Shown: positions 52,877-63,471, numbered from the stretch's first letter. The stretch is 64,000 nucleotides of DNA from Anthoceros angustus (GCA_010909165.1 MU008163.1:496001-560000), one strand, 5' to 3'. Program-made: numbers and translations. Notes: generated by a model from the sequence alone, not told the origin.

Positions 52877-54113
52877 CCCGATGTTGAAACTTGTATTTCA
52901 TTACTGGGTTCTCCAAATTGTTTCATCATATTCCCACGAATCTGATTTAGAATCTTTTCGCCAGGTGGCTCCTGTCACAGGACGACGGATCCATCTGGCG
53001 AATTTTCTGGACACGTCCAAAACCAGCGTTTCTTCTTAGCTCTAACGCGTCCGACACATGTACAAGCTGTGGTTAACGCAGTGCCGGGTTCCACGGGCGA
53101 AGCCCCATCTCTATTGGCCAGTACATTGAGCAGGGAGTGGCTGCCGTGGTGGGGCCGCTGCTCTAACTAGAGAGCCCGTTACTTTACCAGCTTTCGCCTC
53201 GGGAACCGGGCGCCACCAGGCACGCTGGTGCAAAACGCAGTCTGGTACGCGGTTGTCGCCGCCGAATTCTGAGACGCGCGCATTTCGCGTCTCAACGAGT
53301 CCTTGCGTTGCCCTTCCCTTGTTTGAAGCTTCTTTTCGTTTCTTTGGCACTTCAATGGCGAATCTTTGCCAATTGTCCAGCACTCTTTTCATCGATTCAA
53401 ACGTGAGACGTGCAGCAGGTGAAGATGCAGCTCGAGAAGGTGGTGTGGCTGTCGAGTTATTTGGCCTAAAAATTAGATTAAAAATAAAATTCGTCAGGAA
53501 GGACTCGATTTGAGGCTCTCCGTTGTCCTGGGGTTAACCTTACGAAACGAAGGTACGAACGAAGGTATGGAATACGTAATAGGGCGTGTGATTGTTGAGT
53601 TTTTTAGTTATGGAATACGTAATAGGGCGTGTCATTGTTGAGTTTTTTAATAGGATTTACTTAGCCCGAAACAAAGTAAATACTTAAGTATTCTTGAAAT
53701 ACTTAGCGTATTGGATTTAAACAAATCCATTTGGATACTCCCTAGTACATTTGCGGATCCACGATCCGCTGTGGCGCGATGCTTCTCCCCTCCTTCACAA
53801 CCACCATGTGCCCAAGGGCATCCTTGGTATGTCTTCATCGCCCGCCCTTCTCCTCTCTTTTGGCCACTACAGCTTTGTTTGCCTATCCTTGTTCTTGCCA
53901 CGCCACGGCAACGGTGGCAATAGCTTTAGCAGATTTCGGTGAGCAACGCACCGAAAATAGGAGGGACAACCCGATGATGATCCAGCTGGTAGAAGAATAT
54001 TGCAGTAGTTTTCACAAGTAAAGAAAGACAGAATTCAAGATAAATATACACAATGTTGCAGCTTGCGGGTCCCGATCCGGAGTATAGGCCTTTCAAGCAA
54101 CAGCTAGGCAACG
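52877..54113. other. Intergenic region after RAD9, no gene seen
   Basis: Frames here (minus 53,392-53,111, plus 53,253-53,513, several at 53,711-54,021) match nothing I recognise. A direct repeat of about 50 bp ('ggaatacgtaatagggcgtg') occurs at 53,571 and 53,612. The RAD9 3' untranslated region should lie at the left edge. Confidence 0.5.
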
Positions 54114-54168
54114 GTGCCAACTCGCAAGCCAGAAATTCAGATCTCCGGATTTGATCTAGCCAAGATCG

Positions 54169-54510
54169 GTGGCCAAGAATTCGAAGGCCAAGGATTCCAA
54201 AGAAGTTTTAGTCGCCATGCCTTATTTTTCCCACAGAGAACAGTTTCTTCTAGATCTAGAAAAGATATTGGCATTTGCAAGCATGTTGAGCGACACCTCT
54301 GATGAAGAGGACTCATTAGCTTCAGAGGAAGAAGGTCTTGCTGAATTGTACATGCTTGCTCAAGCTTCAAGGTTTGTAAATGCAAAGGCCAAGCGACATC
54401 GGCCTATATACTATTGGTGGTCCACTTTATCTAACACGCATCCACATGAGTTTACGCAGCTACTTCATACTTGTGGACAAGGGAAGAACGTTAGACTCCC
54501 CCTTATGAAG
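54169..54510 (+). pseudogene. PIF/Harbinger transposase, N-terminal exon fragment
   Basis: The frame contains 'LSDTSDEEDSLASEEEGLAE', then 'AKAKRHRPIYYWWSTLSNTH' and 'EFTQLLHTCGQGKNVRLPLM', a layout seen at the start of some Harbinger-derived transposases before the DDE domain. A donor-like 'gtaaat' follows at 54,511. The catalytic part resumes at about 55,830 after an inserted segment. Confidence 0.5.
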
Positions 54511-55026
54511 GTAAATAAGAGTTTTTTTTTTGTGTTTGGTGTGAAGAATAAGGCGATATACAAGGAAAATAATGTTGAACTGGCCTAGCCGCGGAAAAAC
54601 GGGGAAGGTCCGGGGTAAGGGCCTCGCTAGGCAATGTCGGGAACTCCTTAGTAACTTCAGAGTGACTCCGGAGCGACTTCGGAGCGACCCCGAAGGAGCT
54701 CCGGCACAGACCTGAGTGAAGTCCGGAGGAAGGAGAGGCCTTTGGGTTGGGCGTAGGGGTGTAATTTGGTAAGAACGACACGTGGACAGTGACGAGTGAA
54801 TGACTGTGATTTTTCTTTTGGGGTTGATGCCGCGTTGTACATTCATGCTCCTGAGAGTCAAGTGTTAGCACGAGTCCCGAGTCACCGGTGGGCGGACTAC
54901 TCCGGAGAGAACTATCCAAGTTCTGGTCACAAACCCCCTAACGTGTGGAGGTGATTGCAGGTGTGGAGAAGCCACGACCCTTGCTCTTCAAGGGCAGGAC
55001 ATCGATGGCGATGGGAGGCGGGTGAA

Positions 55027-55165
55027 GGCGATCACGAGAGGGTGTATAGAGCCCGGCGGGCGGACGCGAACGCGAAGGCGATCACGAGAGGGTGTATAGA
55101 GCCCAGGCCCGGATGGACAGCGAACACGAACGCGAAGGCGATCACGAAGAGGTGTATAGAGCCCG
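55027..55165. repeat. Three-copy tandem repeat, 48-63 bp unit
   Basis: The unit 'aaggcgatcacgagagggtg' with 'tatagagccc' occurs at 55,026, 55,075 and 55,135, the last with 'gaagaggtg'. The spacers differ in length. Confidence 0.85.
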
Positions 55166-55694
55166 AACTGGATGAACCGGCGCGAACAGCGGAGGCTGCA
55201 ACACAGCCTCACCGGACGCTGGCGCTAAACCGAGCACCGTAAGGTGCAGGCAAGATGACAAAGTAGACGCGAGAAAGTCCCTGGGCGAGAGAGACAACCG
55301 ACGGAACGATCCTTAAACGTTCGGCCATACCGGGCCTGTATGGCAGTGTAATTGTGGAACATGAGGGAAGGTGAGCGGAGGTTACAAAGTAGGCGATACG
55401 GGCGGTGGTATGGTTGGCTCCGGGGCTATAACCTTCGAGCGCTGATGATACAAAGGGTGGTACGTACTCCGGTCCGGTTTGTTGGAAGGGTAGATCGATA
55501 CCTTGAGTGCCGTCTCTAGTCCTACGCTCGGGCATTCCGGCGCTCTCCCTAATAGCGTCCGAGCGAAGGGTCATGGCTTCGTGAATCGTTTTCCCCCTCC
55601 CGTAAGCGTGGAACTGCTGTAAGAGTTTCCGGTTGCAGTAGGAAGAGGGTAAGTTAGGAGTCCAGAGTAGGGAAATAGTAAGCAAACGGAAGGA

Positions 55695-55775
55695 TCATTC
55701 CCTTGGGACCAAACCCCGTACTACACGACACGCGATTAGTGCACGCCCGGCTGGTCGTCAGCGAAAGTTCCACCA
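55695..55775 (-). other. tRNA-like segment, copy 2
   Basis: The minus strand has AGCCGGGCGTGCACTAATCG and, about 35 nt on, GGTTTGGTCCCAAGGGAATG, aligning with the tRNA-like segment at 41,660-41,745. The B-box is less well kept here (GGTTTGGTCCC). Confidence 0.3.
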
Positions 55776-55829
55776 CAATACTCCACATCGGGGATTCACA
55801 TCACTCTGCAACATTCTATGTCACAACCA

Positions 55830-56459
55830 AGTGTTCTTTGACAACTCCAATTGCTCCCAAAGTCAAGGTACTTGGCAACTAGCAGTGACATTATGCAGGT
55901 TGCGTGCTGCAAGAAATGGAGCAAGCATTGCTAAGATAAACCTTCAGATTGTATATGATGTCGACAAGCGCATTATATCTCTACATTTTGGATGTCCAGG
56001 ATCTAATCATGATGCTAATGCATATCAAAGAATGCATGTCTACAAGAATCTTGCCTCACACTTTTGTGGAAGGTAATATATTTTGGGTGATTCGACATAT
56101 TCTTTATTACAGTTTTGTGTTCTAGCTTATAGAGCTCTGGCATGTCGAGAGAATGTAGAGTTCAATTATTGTTTGTCTAAAAGCAGAGTACGAAATGCGT
56201 ATTGCATTGGAATTTTGAGGTCTAGATGGGGTTCATTACGGGATCTTTGACGCCAAGTGAAACAAGCAGAAAATATCAAACGGATTGGAGGATGGGTTGT
56301 AGCATGTCGCACAACATGCTTGCCAACCTTGGAGATGCATGGTTAGAATTGCATCTAGATGAGGAATATGAGTTACTGGTATTAAATAACTCAGACGACC
56401 ACTCAAATATTACAGTACACAACTTTAGAGAAATTCTAAAAGACAAAGTCTTATACTAG
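55830..56459 (+). pseudogene. PIF/Harbinger DDE transposase fragment
   Basis: Frames read 'GTWQLAVTLCRLRAARNGAS', 'KINLQIVYDVDKRIISLHFG', 'CPGSNHDANAYQRMHVYKNL', 'YILGDSTYSLLQF', 'RVRNAYCIGILRSRWGSLRD' and 'NMLANLGDAWLE'. This is the order of the HARBI1-like nuclease: the PGS.HDA block, the GDS.Y block with catalytic Asp, and a final region before the HNM box. The first DDE Asp ('DGTH') is missing where the transposase was disrupted. Frameshifts at about 56,075 and 56,220 inactivate it. Confidence 0.8.
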
Positions 56460-56629
56460 AATTATCATACAGGTGGACTTCTTTTCACACGATTGTAATC
56501 AAGTTGTAGTTTCGGAAGTAATTCTAGATTCAAAAACCATTATAGACATATGGTGGTGTAGAGCTCACCGAGCAGAACTCAATGGAATATAGCACATTCT
56601 TAGACATTGAGCAGTTTGTGACTGAATAA

Positions 56630-57340
56630 GTGTTAAAGCTCTATGAAACCTTCATTGAACATATGGACTTGGATGCCCATGTTGAAAATAAAATTAACTT
56701 GGATGCTTTCACTCAAAGTGCATGCAGGCCTGCTGGACATAGTGTGCATGCACGGACTAAACGAAAGATGTCTACCTTACCATCTTCAACCTCCGCTCAC
56801 AAAACTAAGACAACCACTGCCACAAAAGATAATAGACGAACACCTTCAAAGCTTGATGCAGGGTCTAATGCGCGGGATGCTAGGACCACAAACTCCTTTG
56901 GGAATGCCTTCCACCTAGCCACCAAGGTTAAAGCTGAGAGTAATGTATGCTATCCAATACATGTATGAATTTTTTCTCCAGTTTGTGTCACAACTTTTTG
57001 TTCCTAGTGTTTGGATAGGTCGACAAGCAACTGCGCAAAAAAAAAAATTGCATAAGAGAAAGAATGATTTGAGCTGAAGCAAGCCACATTGTGTGAGGAA
57101 AGACAAGCCAAGCACCACGAATTTGAGCTGCAACATGCTGCTCTAAGAGAAGAGCGACAAATGAGGTTAGAAATTGCCAAAGAGAAAACATCACAAAGTT
57201 AGAAATAAAACGAATGGACCTTTGGAAGTCCAATTTTAGATGTAAAATTAGAAACAAAGGACCTTAAAGACATCATTGAAAAGGTGGAGAAAAACTTTAG
57301 CTATGATGTTGTTAAATCTGATGAGGGTGGATAAGCTCTT
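56630..57340 (+). pseudogene. Second Harbinger-region coding relic
   Basis: The 112-residue frame at 56,630-56,968 is Lys/Thr/Ser-rich ('TSAHKTKTTTATKDNRRTPS') and is followed by a helical, charged frame ('LREERQMRLEIAKEKTSQ') to about 57,330. It may be the C-terminal, coiled-coil half of the accessory protein that accompanies Harbinger transposases, or unrelated. Unsure. Confidence 0.3.
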
Positions 57341-57990
57341 CCTCAACAACCACACGGCTTGAACCCTCCAAATTGATGAGCTCTTGGGTTGGCTGTGGAA
57401 TGTCTTCCTCCTAAAATTCTATGTTTATAGGCTCACCATGCAAACGTGAGGTGAAGTCATCATCAAGTGACATTTGCAGTTGTCCTCCAGATGTGCCCTC
57501 TATGCCATGCTCGTACTCAAAATGGGGTTGCACATTTGCCCTTGTTGTCTAGTCGAAAAAGTACGAACATAAGAGTTTCACCTTCTCCGGCGCATAAATT
57601 CCCTTTGCTCTATCAATGTCATCTATGTCAAAACCTGTATCCCCATCGGTGCCTTTTTCTTCAGATACTTCTTTTTGTAAGTCTTCAATCTTTCCCTCGT
57701 AGCCTTGTGATCCAAGACAAGGCATCCCTTGGCTTATGTGACATGTTTTGCCATTTTTTTGTAGCCTGTTATGGATGTTGGATGGTTATGACCAAAAGAT
57801 ATCTTACCTTCCTCTCCTCATATCATAGCTGTGTTTGTAGGATTTTCCATCCAAGTAATAATGGTGTCTCAGTCTGCTAGGGTTAGATGTGTTTTTTTTT
57901 TTGTTGTAGGGTGCAATATCTTTAGAGGCAGGCAGCCCCTTTTTCCTTTTACCTCGTGACGAATATACAGAAGTTGTAGTGCTCTCCATG
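57330..57990 (-). pseudogene. Possible Harbinger accessory protein (Myb/SANT-like) relic
   Basis: The minus strand has a basic frame starting 'MESTTTSVYSSRGKRKKGLP' at 57,990, then, in shifted frames, segments such as 'KIEDLQKEVSEEK' and an acidic 'GEPINIEF' to 'LINLEGSSRVVVEEELI' run. Spacing and composition recall the Myb_DNA-bind_3-type ORF convergent with the transposase in many PIF/Harbinger elements, but the tryptophan pattern of the Myb fold is not clear. Confidence 0.3.
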
Positions 57991-58129
57991 GTATAGCTCT
58001 GCAAAATCATACGTCACTCATAAGAAAGTGAGACCAAAAACCTAATTATCGTTGCCAATTAGAAGTTGAACCTACCAAATTAGTTGAGGATGAAGGTGAT
58101 ATAAGTCATACTTGCTAAGGCGACAATGA

Positions 58130-58345
58130 GTGGCCAATCCATTTCATCGAGCGCCCTATCACCTCGCTTGCCCAGGCCATGCTCTGGCCGATCCATTACA
58201 TCGGGCGCCCTACCGCCTCGCTTGCCCAGGCCGCGTTGCTACCACTACGCACTACCTCCTCGCTCGCCCATGCCGTGCTCCTACCACTATGCACTACCGT
58301 CTTGCTCCTACCGCATGCGCTGCACCTCGAGTCACCCGACCACCG
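58130..58345. repeat. Degenerate local repeat
   Basis: Words 'cctcgcttgcccaggcc' and 'ctaccactatgcactacc' recur several times at irregular spacing, making long open frames in all three plus-strand phases that read Pro/Arg/Leu-rich patterns. No gene is supported. Confidence 0.6.
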
Positions 58346-58524
58346 CGCAAGATTGCTCATACTGATCTTCATGAAAGTTAATATGCTGAGGTGGCTTGGT
58401 CTGATGCGCCGCATTGCATTTAACGCTGGAAAACCCTCCCAAACACAAATACATTGTATGTAATAAGCATTGAATCTCAACAATGACATAAGCGTCGAAT
58501 CTCAACAATGACACCCTAATAAAT

Positions 58525-58696
58525 ATAAAAGGTATCATATTCCTCAGGTGTATATATGACGATGATGAGGATTGAACTCGCATCAAGTAAGTAATAGCTA
58601 AAATTACTTTATAAAAGGTATCATATTCCTCAGGTGTATATATGACGATGATGAGGATTGAACTCGCATCAAGTAAGTAATAGCTAAAATTACTTT
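58525..58696. repeat. Exact 86-bp tandem duplication
   Basis: 58,525-58,610 and 58,611-58,696 appear identical base for base. The unit starts 'ataaaaggtatcatattcct' and ends 'taaaattacttt'. Identity over 86 bp implies a recent event. Just upstream a 24-bp unit 'gaatctcaacaatgacat' is also repeated. Confidence 0.95.
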
Positions 58697-59390
58697 CTAC
58701 CAAACTACGAGGGCACAGCACAGCACAACTGGAACGAGCTCAACTGAAAATTCAACAATCCATACATAAGCTTTTAAGCCCGATACCCGGGCATGGGCAT
58801 AGATCGCAACACGGGCATTGGAAAGAAGCTATGGCATGGACTTGTTGAGGAGCCCATATGTACACCGGAACGAAGAGCGCCCGCCTCGGCCAATGGTGGG
58901 CCCCTTTGTTTAGGGGGCGTCCGTATTGAGTTTGAGTTGGTAAGGCATAGCTGTCGATGTACCCATTGGACAGTATGTACCTATCTGTATCTCTTCTGCG
59001 CGCATCTTCGTTGCAGAACCCATTTTGCCTTTTACCCCTCCAAGAAAACGGGTCACTTGGAACATGCCATCTTCGCTTCTGCCGAGGTGCCAGTCAGATG
59101 CACATGCATCCAACACCGTAAGCCATCAGAGCCATCTTATGCGAAAATGTGGCATTCCAACAAGCTGCATTACCCTAATGGGGGCACAGTAATGTGATCG
59201 CTTTCCACCAATTGATATTCCGAGATGGCGGCATCGGCATACATGTTGCTCCCAATTCAGAGCAACGCCGAACCCTTTCTTCTCATTCATCTGTTCAGAT
59301 TCCGCAAGCCCCTCCAGTTGCCTGGGACAGCCGCTTGGGGCCTCACCTACTTCAGCACTATCCTATGGGCCTCACTTTCATGGATATTTG
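58697..59390. other. Spacer downstream of the PPR gene
   Basis: A 134-residue plus-strand frame (58,793-59,197) is open but unrecognised. On the minus strand, directly after the PPR stop, I looked for a DYW deaminase domain in all frames and found none. The PPR 3' untranslated region should be here. Confidence 0.5.
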
Positions 59391-62189
59391 CTACAAATGC
59401 CCTTCATCCCTTCCATTATCAGATACACTCTGCAACAGATGCGGCAAATAACCTTCTTTCCTCAATTGGGGAAGAAGCTGTTCCAGCTTTGCATATATCT
59501 CGTCGCTGTCGGGATGCTTTGAATCCCCAACCACAAAACTATGCACCAGCCCGTTCATGCCTGTCCACCAGCTCTGGCCCGGCTGTTTCCATGCCCCAAC
59601 TGCTTTTCTCCTGGTCTGCATTTCCTCTGCCTGCTCCCACATCTGGGCACCGGTAAATATGTTCGACATCAGGACATATGGTGCAGAATCTTTTTCATCT
59701 AGCTTCACTGCTTCCTCAAAAGCAAGGCGTCCCACCTCAACGTTGCTCCATTTTAAACAAGCTGCCAAGAGAGTGCGCCAGACTGCACTATTAGGCTGTT
59801 CAGGCATGGTCCTAATTAGTGCTAGTGCCTCCTCAAGTTGCCCCGCACGACCCAGGAGATCTACGATGCATGAGTAGTGCTCCGCAGTAGGATTGATCCC
59901 ATCCTGTCCTCTCATAGCCTCAAAGTACTCCTGCCCTTTGGTCACTAGCCCTGCATGACTGCATACTGTTAGTACACTAAGGAATGTGATTCCGTCTGGC
60001 AGTATGCCCTCCTCTCGCATTCTTCCAACCAGGTCGAAAACCACTTCACTGTTTCCTTGACGGGTGTATCCTGTAATCAGTGTATTCCAGGCAACAATGT
60101 CTTTTTTGGGCAATGCGTTGAACACATCCTCTGCTTCAACCATGCTCCCAGACTTTGCATACATGTTTATCAAACTGATGGCCACAAAGACGTCAGCTTG
60201 AAGCCCTTGTTCTTCAATCTCAGAATGAAGCTGCCGTCCAGGAAGCAAAGCTGCTACATTTGCACATGCCTGCAGGAGGCACACAAATGTCACAGAATCG
60301 GGTGCGGCGGCACCTTCGTTTCTCATAGCACTGTATAGACGGAGGGCTTCCTGTGCCTTAGCCTCCTGGGAATATCCTGCTATCATGGCGTTCCAAGTAA
60401 CCACATCTTTTTTACCAAGTCCGTTAAACACCTTTTGGGCATCCTCCAGGCTGCCACACTTTGCATACATGTTTACCAGGCTGTTGGCTACAGAAACATC
60501 AGCTTGGAGGCCTTGTTCTTCAATTTCAGCATGTACCTGCTTCCCCCTCTCCAAAGCCGCTGTACCCAGACTTGCACATGCCTGCAGGACGCACACAAAT
60601 GTGACAGGATCAGGTGGAGCACCGCCGTCTTCTCTCAAAGCACTGTATATGCAAAGGGCTTCGTGACCCCTGCCTTGCTGGGAATATCCTGCTATCATGG
60701 CATTCCATGTCACCCCATCCTTCTGACTAAGGCCGTCAAATAAGCCTTGGGCATCCTCTACGCTGCCACACTTGGCATACATGTTCACCAAACTGTTGGC
60801 TACAACCACGTCAGCCTGAAGCCCCTTTCCTTCGATCTCAGCATGCAGCTGCTTCCCCTGCTCTAAACCTGGGGTACCCACACTTGCACATGCCTGCAGG
60901 AGGCAAGCAAATGTCACAGAATCGGGTGGAACGACACCTTCCTCTCTCATAGCACTGTAGAGATGAAGCGCTTCCGGGCCCATGCCTTGCTGGGAATATC
61001 CTGCCATCAGAGCAGTCCATGTCACCACATCTTTTTGACCGAGTCCATCAAATACGTCCTGGGCATCCTTTAGGCTGCCACACTTTGCATACATATATAT
61101 CAAGCTGTTGACTACAAACACATCAGCTTGAAGCCCCCGGCATGCAATCTGTGCATGAAGCTGCTTCCCCCTCTCCAAAGCTAGGGTACCCACTGAAGCA
61201 CATGCCTGCAAGAGGCACACAAAGGTCACAGAATCAGGAGCTGCGACACCCTCGTCTTGCATAGCACTGTAGAGACAGAGCGCTTCCTGGCCCATGCCCT
61301 GCTGGGAATATCCTCTTATCATAGCAGTCCAAGTCACCACATCTTTTCGAGGAAGTCGGTCAAACACGCGTTGAGCGTCTTTCAGGCTGCCACATTTCGC
61401 ATACATATCAACCAAGCCACTACAAACAAACAAATCTGGCTCGACCCCGCTGTCCAATACATCGGCATGCACCTGCTGCCCACTTTTCAAGTCTGCTTCC
61501 CTTGCACAAGCCTGAAGAGCTGCTACAAACACATGGCCATCAGGCTTGACACTTGACCTGCTCATTTGACAATACAACTGTAAGGCCTGCTTCGCTTGTC
61601 CATGTTTCGCATGCGCAGAGATTATGGAAGACCACAAGAAGGCATCTGGCTTGGCAACGACGGAGAACACATCCATCGCTTCTTGCAACCTGCCATGAGA
61701 AGAATACATTCGCAGGATGTGGTTGCACAGAAACGTGTCCCCATCATAGCCCTGTTTCACCGTCAAAGCATGAATTCGACGACCCAGAACCAGATCCTTG
61801 TGAACCACGCACTGTTTTAGGACAGCCCAAAAGAGAGACCTGGAAACACGATAATCTCTCTGCACCAGACCTCCCAGAGCTTCAGCAGCCTCACTGACCT
61901 GCCCCTGCTGAGATAGTTTGCTCACGATTTCAGCCGTTATGCCTCCTTGATATCTTGCAGGGTCTGTAGCATTCGGCAAGCCCGCACCCGGAAGATCTCT
62001 TGGACAGGCAGGGTTCATTGCAAGGCAGTAAGATCTTTCTTGACGAGCTGCTATCCCCCCACTTTGCCTTTGTCGGGCACAGGAAAGCTGTTGCCACAGG
62101 AAGTTCTGCTGCCCTCTGTGTGCATGAAGCCACGCAGCCATGATTCTCAGAAACATTCGCTGAACCCATGGAGTTGAGCCTGAGTGCAA
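59391..62189 (-). CDS. Organelle-type PPR protein, PLS class with E and E+ domains
   Basis: Single-exon gene, 932 aa. Residues 1-80 are basic and Ser/Ala-rich, fitting a mitochondrial or plastid presequence. Residues about 110-800 are PLS pentatricopeptide repeats with regular P-, L- and S-motifs ('MYAKCGSLKDAQ', 'KDVVTWTAMI', 'PDSVTFVCLLQAC'). Residues about 800-865 form the E motif ('NSAVWRTLLAACLKWSNVEV') and about 866-925 the E+ motif ('WKQPGQSWWTGMNGLVHSF'). The chain ends at 'DNGRDEGHL' without a DYW deaminase domain. E+ proteins usually act in C-to-U RNA editing and recruit a DYW partner; the target here is unknown. Five PLS triplets (MYAKCGS/MYAKSGS at residues 262, 367, 470, 574, 677) are nearly alike, showing internal duplication. 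A broken paralogue is at 29,640-30,800. Confidence 0.93.
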   Translation of the reverse strand: MHSGSTPWVQRMFLRIMAAWLHAHRGQQNFLWQQLSCARQRQSGGIAARQERSYCLAMNPACPRDLPGAGLPNATDPARYQGGITAEIVSKLSQQGQVSEAAEALGGLVQRDYRVSRSLFWAVLKQCVVHKDLVLGRRIHALTVKQGYDGDTFLCNHILRMYSSHGRLQEAMDVFSVVAKPDAFLWSSIISAHAKHGQAKQALQLYCQMSRSSVKPDGHVFVAALQACAREADLKSGQQVHADVLDSGVEPDLFVCSGLVDMYAKCGSLKDAQRVFDRLPRKDVVTWTAMIRGYSQQGMGQEALCLYSAMQDEGVAAPDSVTFVCLLQACASVGTLALERGKQLHAQIACRGLQADVFVVNSLIYMYAKCGSLKDAQDVFDGLGQKDVVTWTALMAGYSQQGMGPEALHLYSAMREEGVVPPDSVTFACLLQACASVGTPGLEQGKQLHAEIEGKGLQADVVVANSLVNMYAKCGSVEDAQGLFDGLSQKDGVTWNAMIAGYSQQGRGHEALCIYSALREDGGAPPDPVTFVCVLQACASLGTAALERGKQVHAEIEEQGLQADVSVANSLVNMYAKCGSLEDAQKVFNGLGKKDVVTWNAMIAGYSQEAKAQEALRLYSAMRNEGAAAPDSVTFVCLLQACANVAALLPGRQLHSEIEEQGLQADVFVAISLINMYAKSGSMVEAEDVFNALPKKDIVAWNTLITGYTRQGNSEVVFDLVGRMREEGILPDGITFLSVLTVCSHAGLVTKGQEYFEAMRGQDGINPTAEHYSCIVDLLGRAGQLEEALALIRTMPEQPNSAVWRTLLAACLKWSNVEVGRLAFEEAVKLDEKDSAPYVLMSNIFTGAQMWEQAEEMQTRRKAVGAWKQPGQSWWTGMNGLVHSFVVGDSKHPDSDEIYAKLEQLLPQLRKEGYLPHLLQSVSDNGRDEGHL

Positions 62190-63096
62190 AACCCGGCTCG
62201 AGGAGACAGGTGGGCTAATTCCGCAAGTGATGTCTACTCTCTTCAGCCATCCAGGCCAAACGGAAGATACGAGCTAGCGTACTCGTCGCCGTCACGTACG
62301 ACCACGTCAAAGCTTCTCCTGCTTGGAATGTCCCTTGTGCTTTCTTCTCATGGGATTGCAGAAGCTGTGCAGATCTTGCTCGCCATGCCGACAAAGCTTG
62401 CGTGTATGCCACCTACGAACTTCATACTGGTATTAGCTGTCAGTTTCCTTCTCGATCATGCTGCTCCCTGGTCCCTCCTTCTGCCATGAGGAACTCGCAG
62501 GTTCATCACACAGGCAGAATCCCCTTGTCGGCATTCCATCTGAGGATTTGACATACACCAAACTGTGTAACAGTCAGAGACAGCATACAAACCTGTAGCC
62601 AAGCGCCCTTACTCGGCATTCTCCAAAGGCAATGGAAATGCTTATACAATTGCATAAGCCAGTTCATGCATAACGAAGGAATTGAAAGTCGAGTCCAGTT
62701 TGCCTCAGGAAGTTGCTTGGGAGAGTGTAGGGCTCAATCTAGCTAGTAGGCTTGTAAGAGGCACAAAGGTGAAGTCAGAGTGCAGAAGGAGGATCATTGA
62801 AGAGTCTTTATTTCACAGTCCACCCACAATGCTATGAGTGCAGATGCACCGAAAGGTCGAGAGACAGTCCAGAACAGCGAGAATGCTCCATCTGCAGCAT
62901 GACAAGGCCAATTCCCAAAGGACCAAAACCGGAGACAAAAGGGTCAGGTGAAGACCTCAGCTAGCCCATAAGCGTCCAGAAAATTGCTCAGACTGCGTGA
63001 AGCGCAAATCCAACGACATGGAAAGTTGTCTGCCCTCATGCCTCATCGAGCCAGAAACAACATACGTCAACATGGCCAGGAAGGGCTCCATGCCTA
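62190..63096. other. Spacer between the PPR gene and MIC10
   Basis: It holds the PPR upstream region and the MIC10 3' region, both genes being on the minus strand. Frames such as minus 62,412-62,215 are short and unrecognised. The frame 63,311-63,036 is a shadow of MIC10. Confidence 0.5.
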
Positions 63097-63363
63097 TCAT
63101 GTGCTCCGACTCCGGATAGATGTTGGCAGCCTCGGCCCGCTACCATTGTAGATGATCTCACAATCTCTAAGTGCCGATCCCAGACCCAGACCCGCGCCAA
63201 AAGCCACAGAGGCCCATCTGGTTGAAGGGCTCCTGAAGAGCAGCAAAGCGCCGAAGGTCCCTGCCACGGTTGAATACACAACGCGGCGCAGTGTGAGATC
63301 GATGCAAGCATCCCACTTGTCCTCGAAGACCAACTCCGACGGTCTCTCTTTCACATCTTCCAT
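63097..63363 (-). CDS. MIC10: MICOS complex subunit MIC10
   Basis: The 88-residue product starts 'MEDVKERPSE' and has 'DKWDACIDLTLRRVVYSTVA', the two membrane segments with glycine-rich motifs ('GTFGALLLF' and 'SVAFGAGLGLGSA') joined by a positively charged loop ('RSPSTRWA'), then 'IIYNGSGPRLPTS'. This is the MIC10 (MINOS1, DUF543) layout: a small inner-membrane protein whose glycine motifs drive oligomers that bend cristae junctions. An upstream frame to 63,402 exists, but a good acceptor (ag at 63,383-63,382) lies inside it and pairs with a donor at 63,470, with no in-frame Met in the upstream exon, so I chose Met at 63,363 and take the 5' exon as untranslated. Confidence 0.85.
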   Translation of the reverse strand: MEDVKERPSELVFEDKWDACIDLTLRRVVYSTVAGTFGALLLFRSPSTRWASVAFGAGLGLGSALRDCEIIYNGSGPRLPTSIRSRST

Positions 63364-63381
63364 CCCTTCACGCCGAGCTTC

Positions 63382-63470
63382 CTGAAAGCATGACAATCCC
63401 ACAAATTATCAGCTGCAGGGACAAGCGCAGCGAGCTCTGCTAGTGCAATGAGGCCTGCATCCGACCTTAC
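63382..63470 (-). other. Predicted intron in the MIC10 5' untranslated region
   Basis: On the minus strand, GTAAGG starts at 63,470 and a pyrimidine-rich stretch ends in CTTTCAG at 63,382, giving an 89-bp GT-AG intron. This is predicted from splice signals only. Confidence 0.5.
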
Positions 63471-63471
63471 C

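Larger units (their letters stand above)
54516..55790 (-). mobile_element. Retroelement-like insertion in the Harbinger relic
   Basis: A T-tract (54,521-54,531) at the left and a tRNA-like segment at the right (55,695-55,775, minus strand) suggest a minus-oriented retroelement with an A-tail. Blocks at 54,880-54,960 and 55,690-55,775 are homologous to 40,728-40,810 and 41,650-41,745. A tandem repeat is at 55,027-55,165. I see no RT. Exact ends and target duplication are not established. Confidence 0.45.

Noticed and set aside
58697-59390. DYW deaminase domain downstream of the PPR stop codon
   Set aside because: No HxE...CxxC zinc-deaminase pattern or terminal DYW was found in any minus-strand frame.
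60057-61897. Plus-strand open frames opposite the PPR gene (up to 114 residues)
   Set aside because: They are periodic shadows of the PPR repeats, recurring at the same 312-bp spacing.
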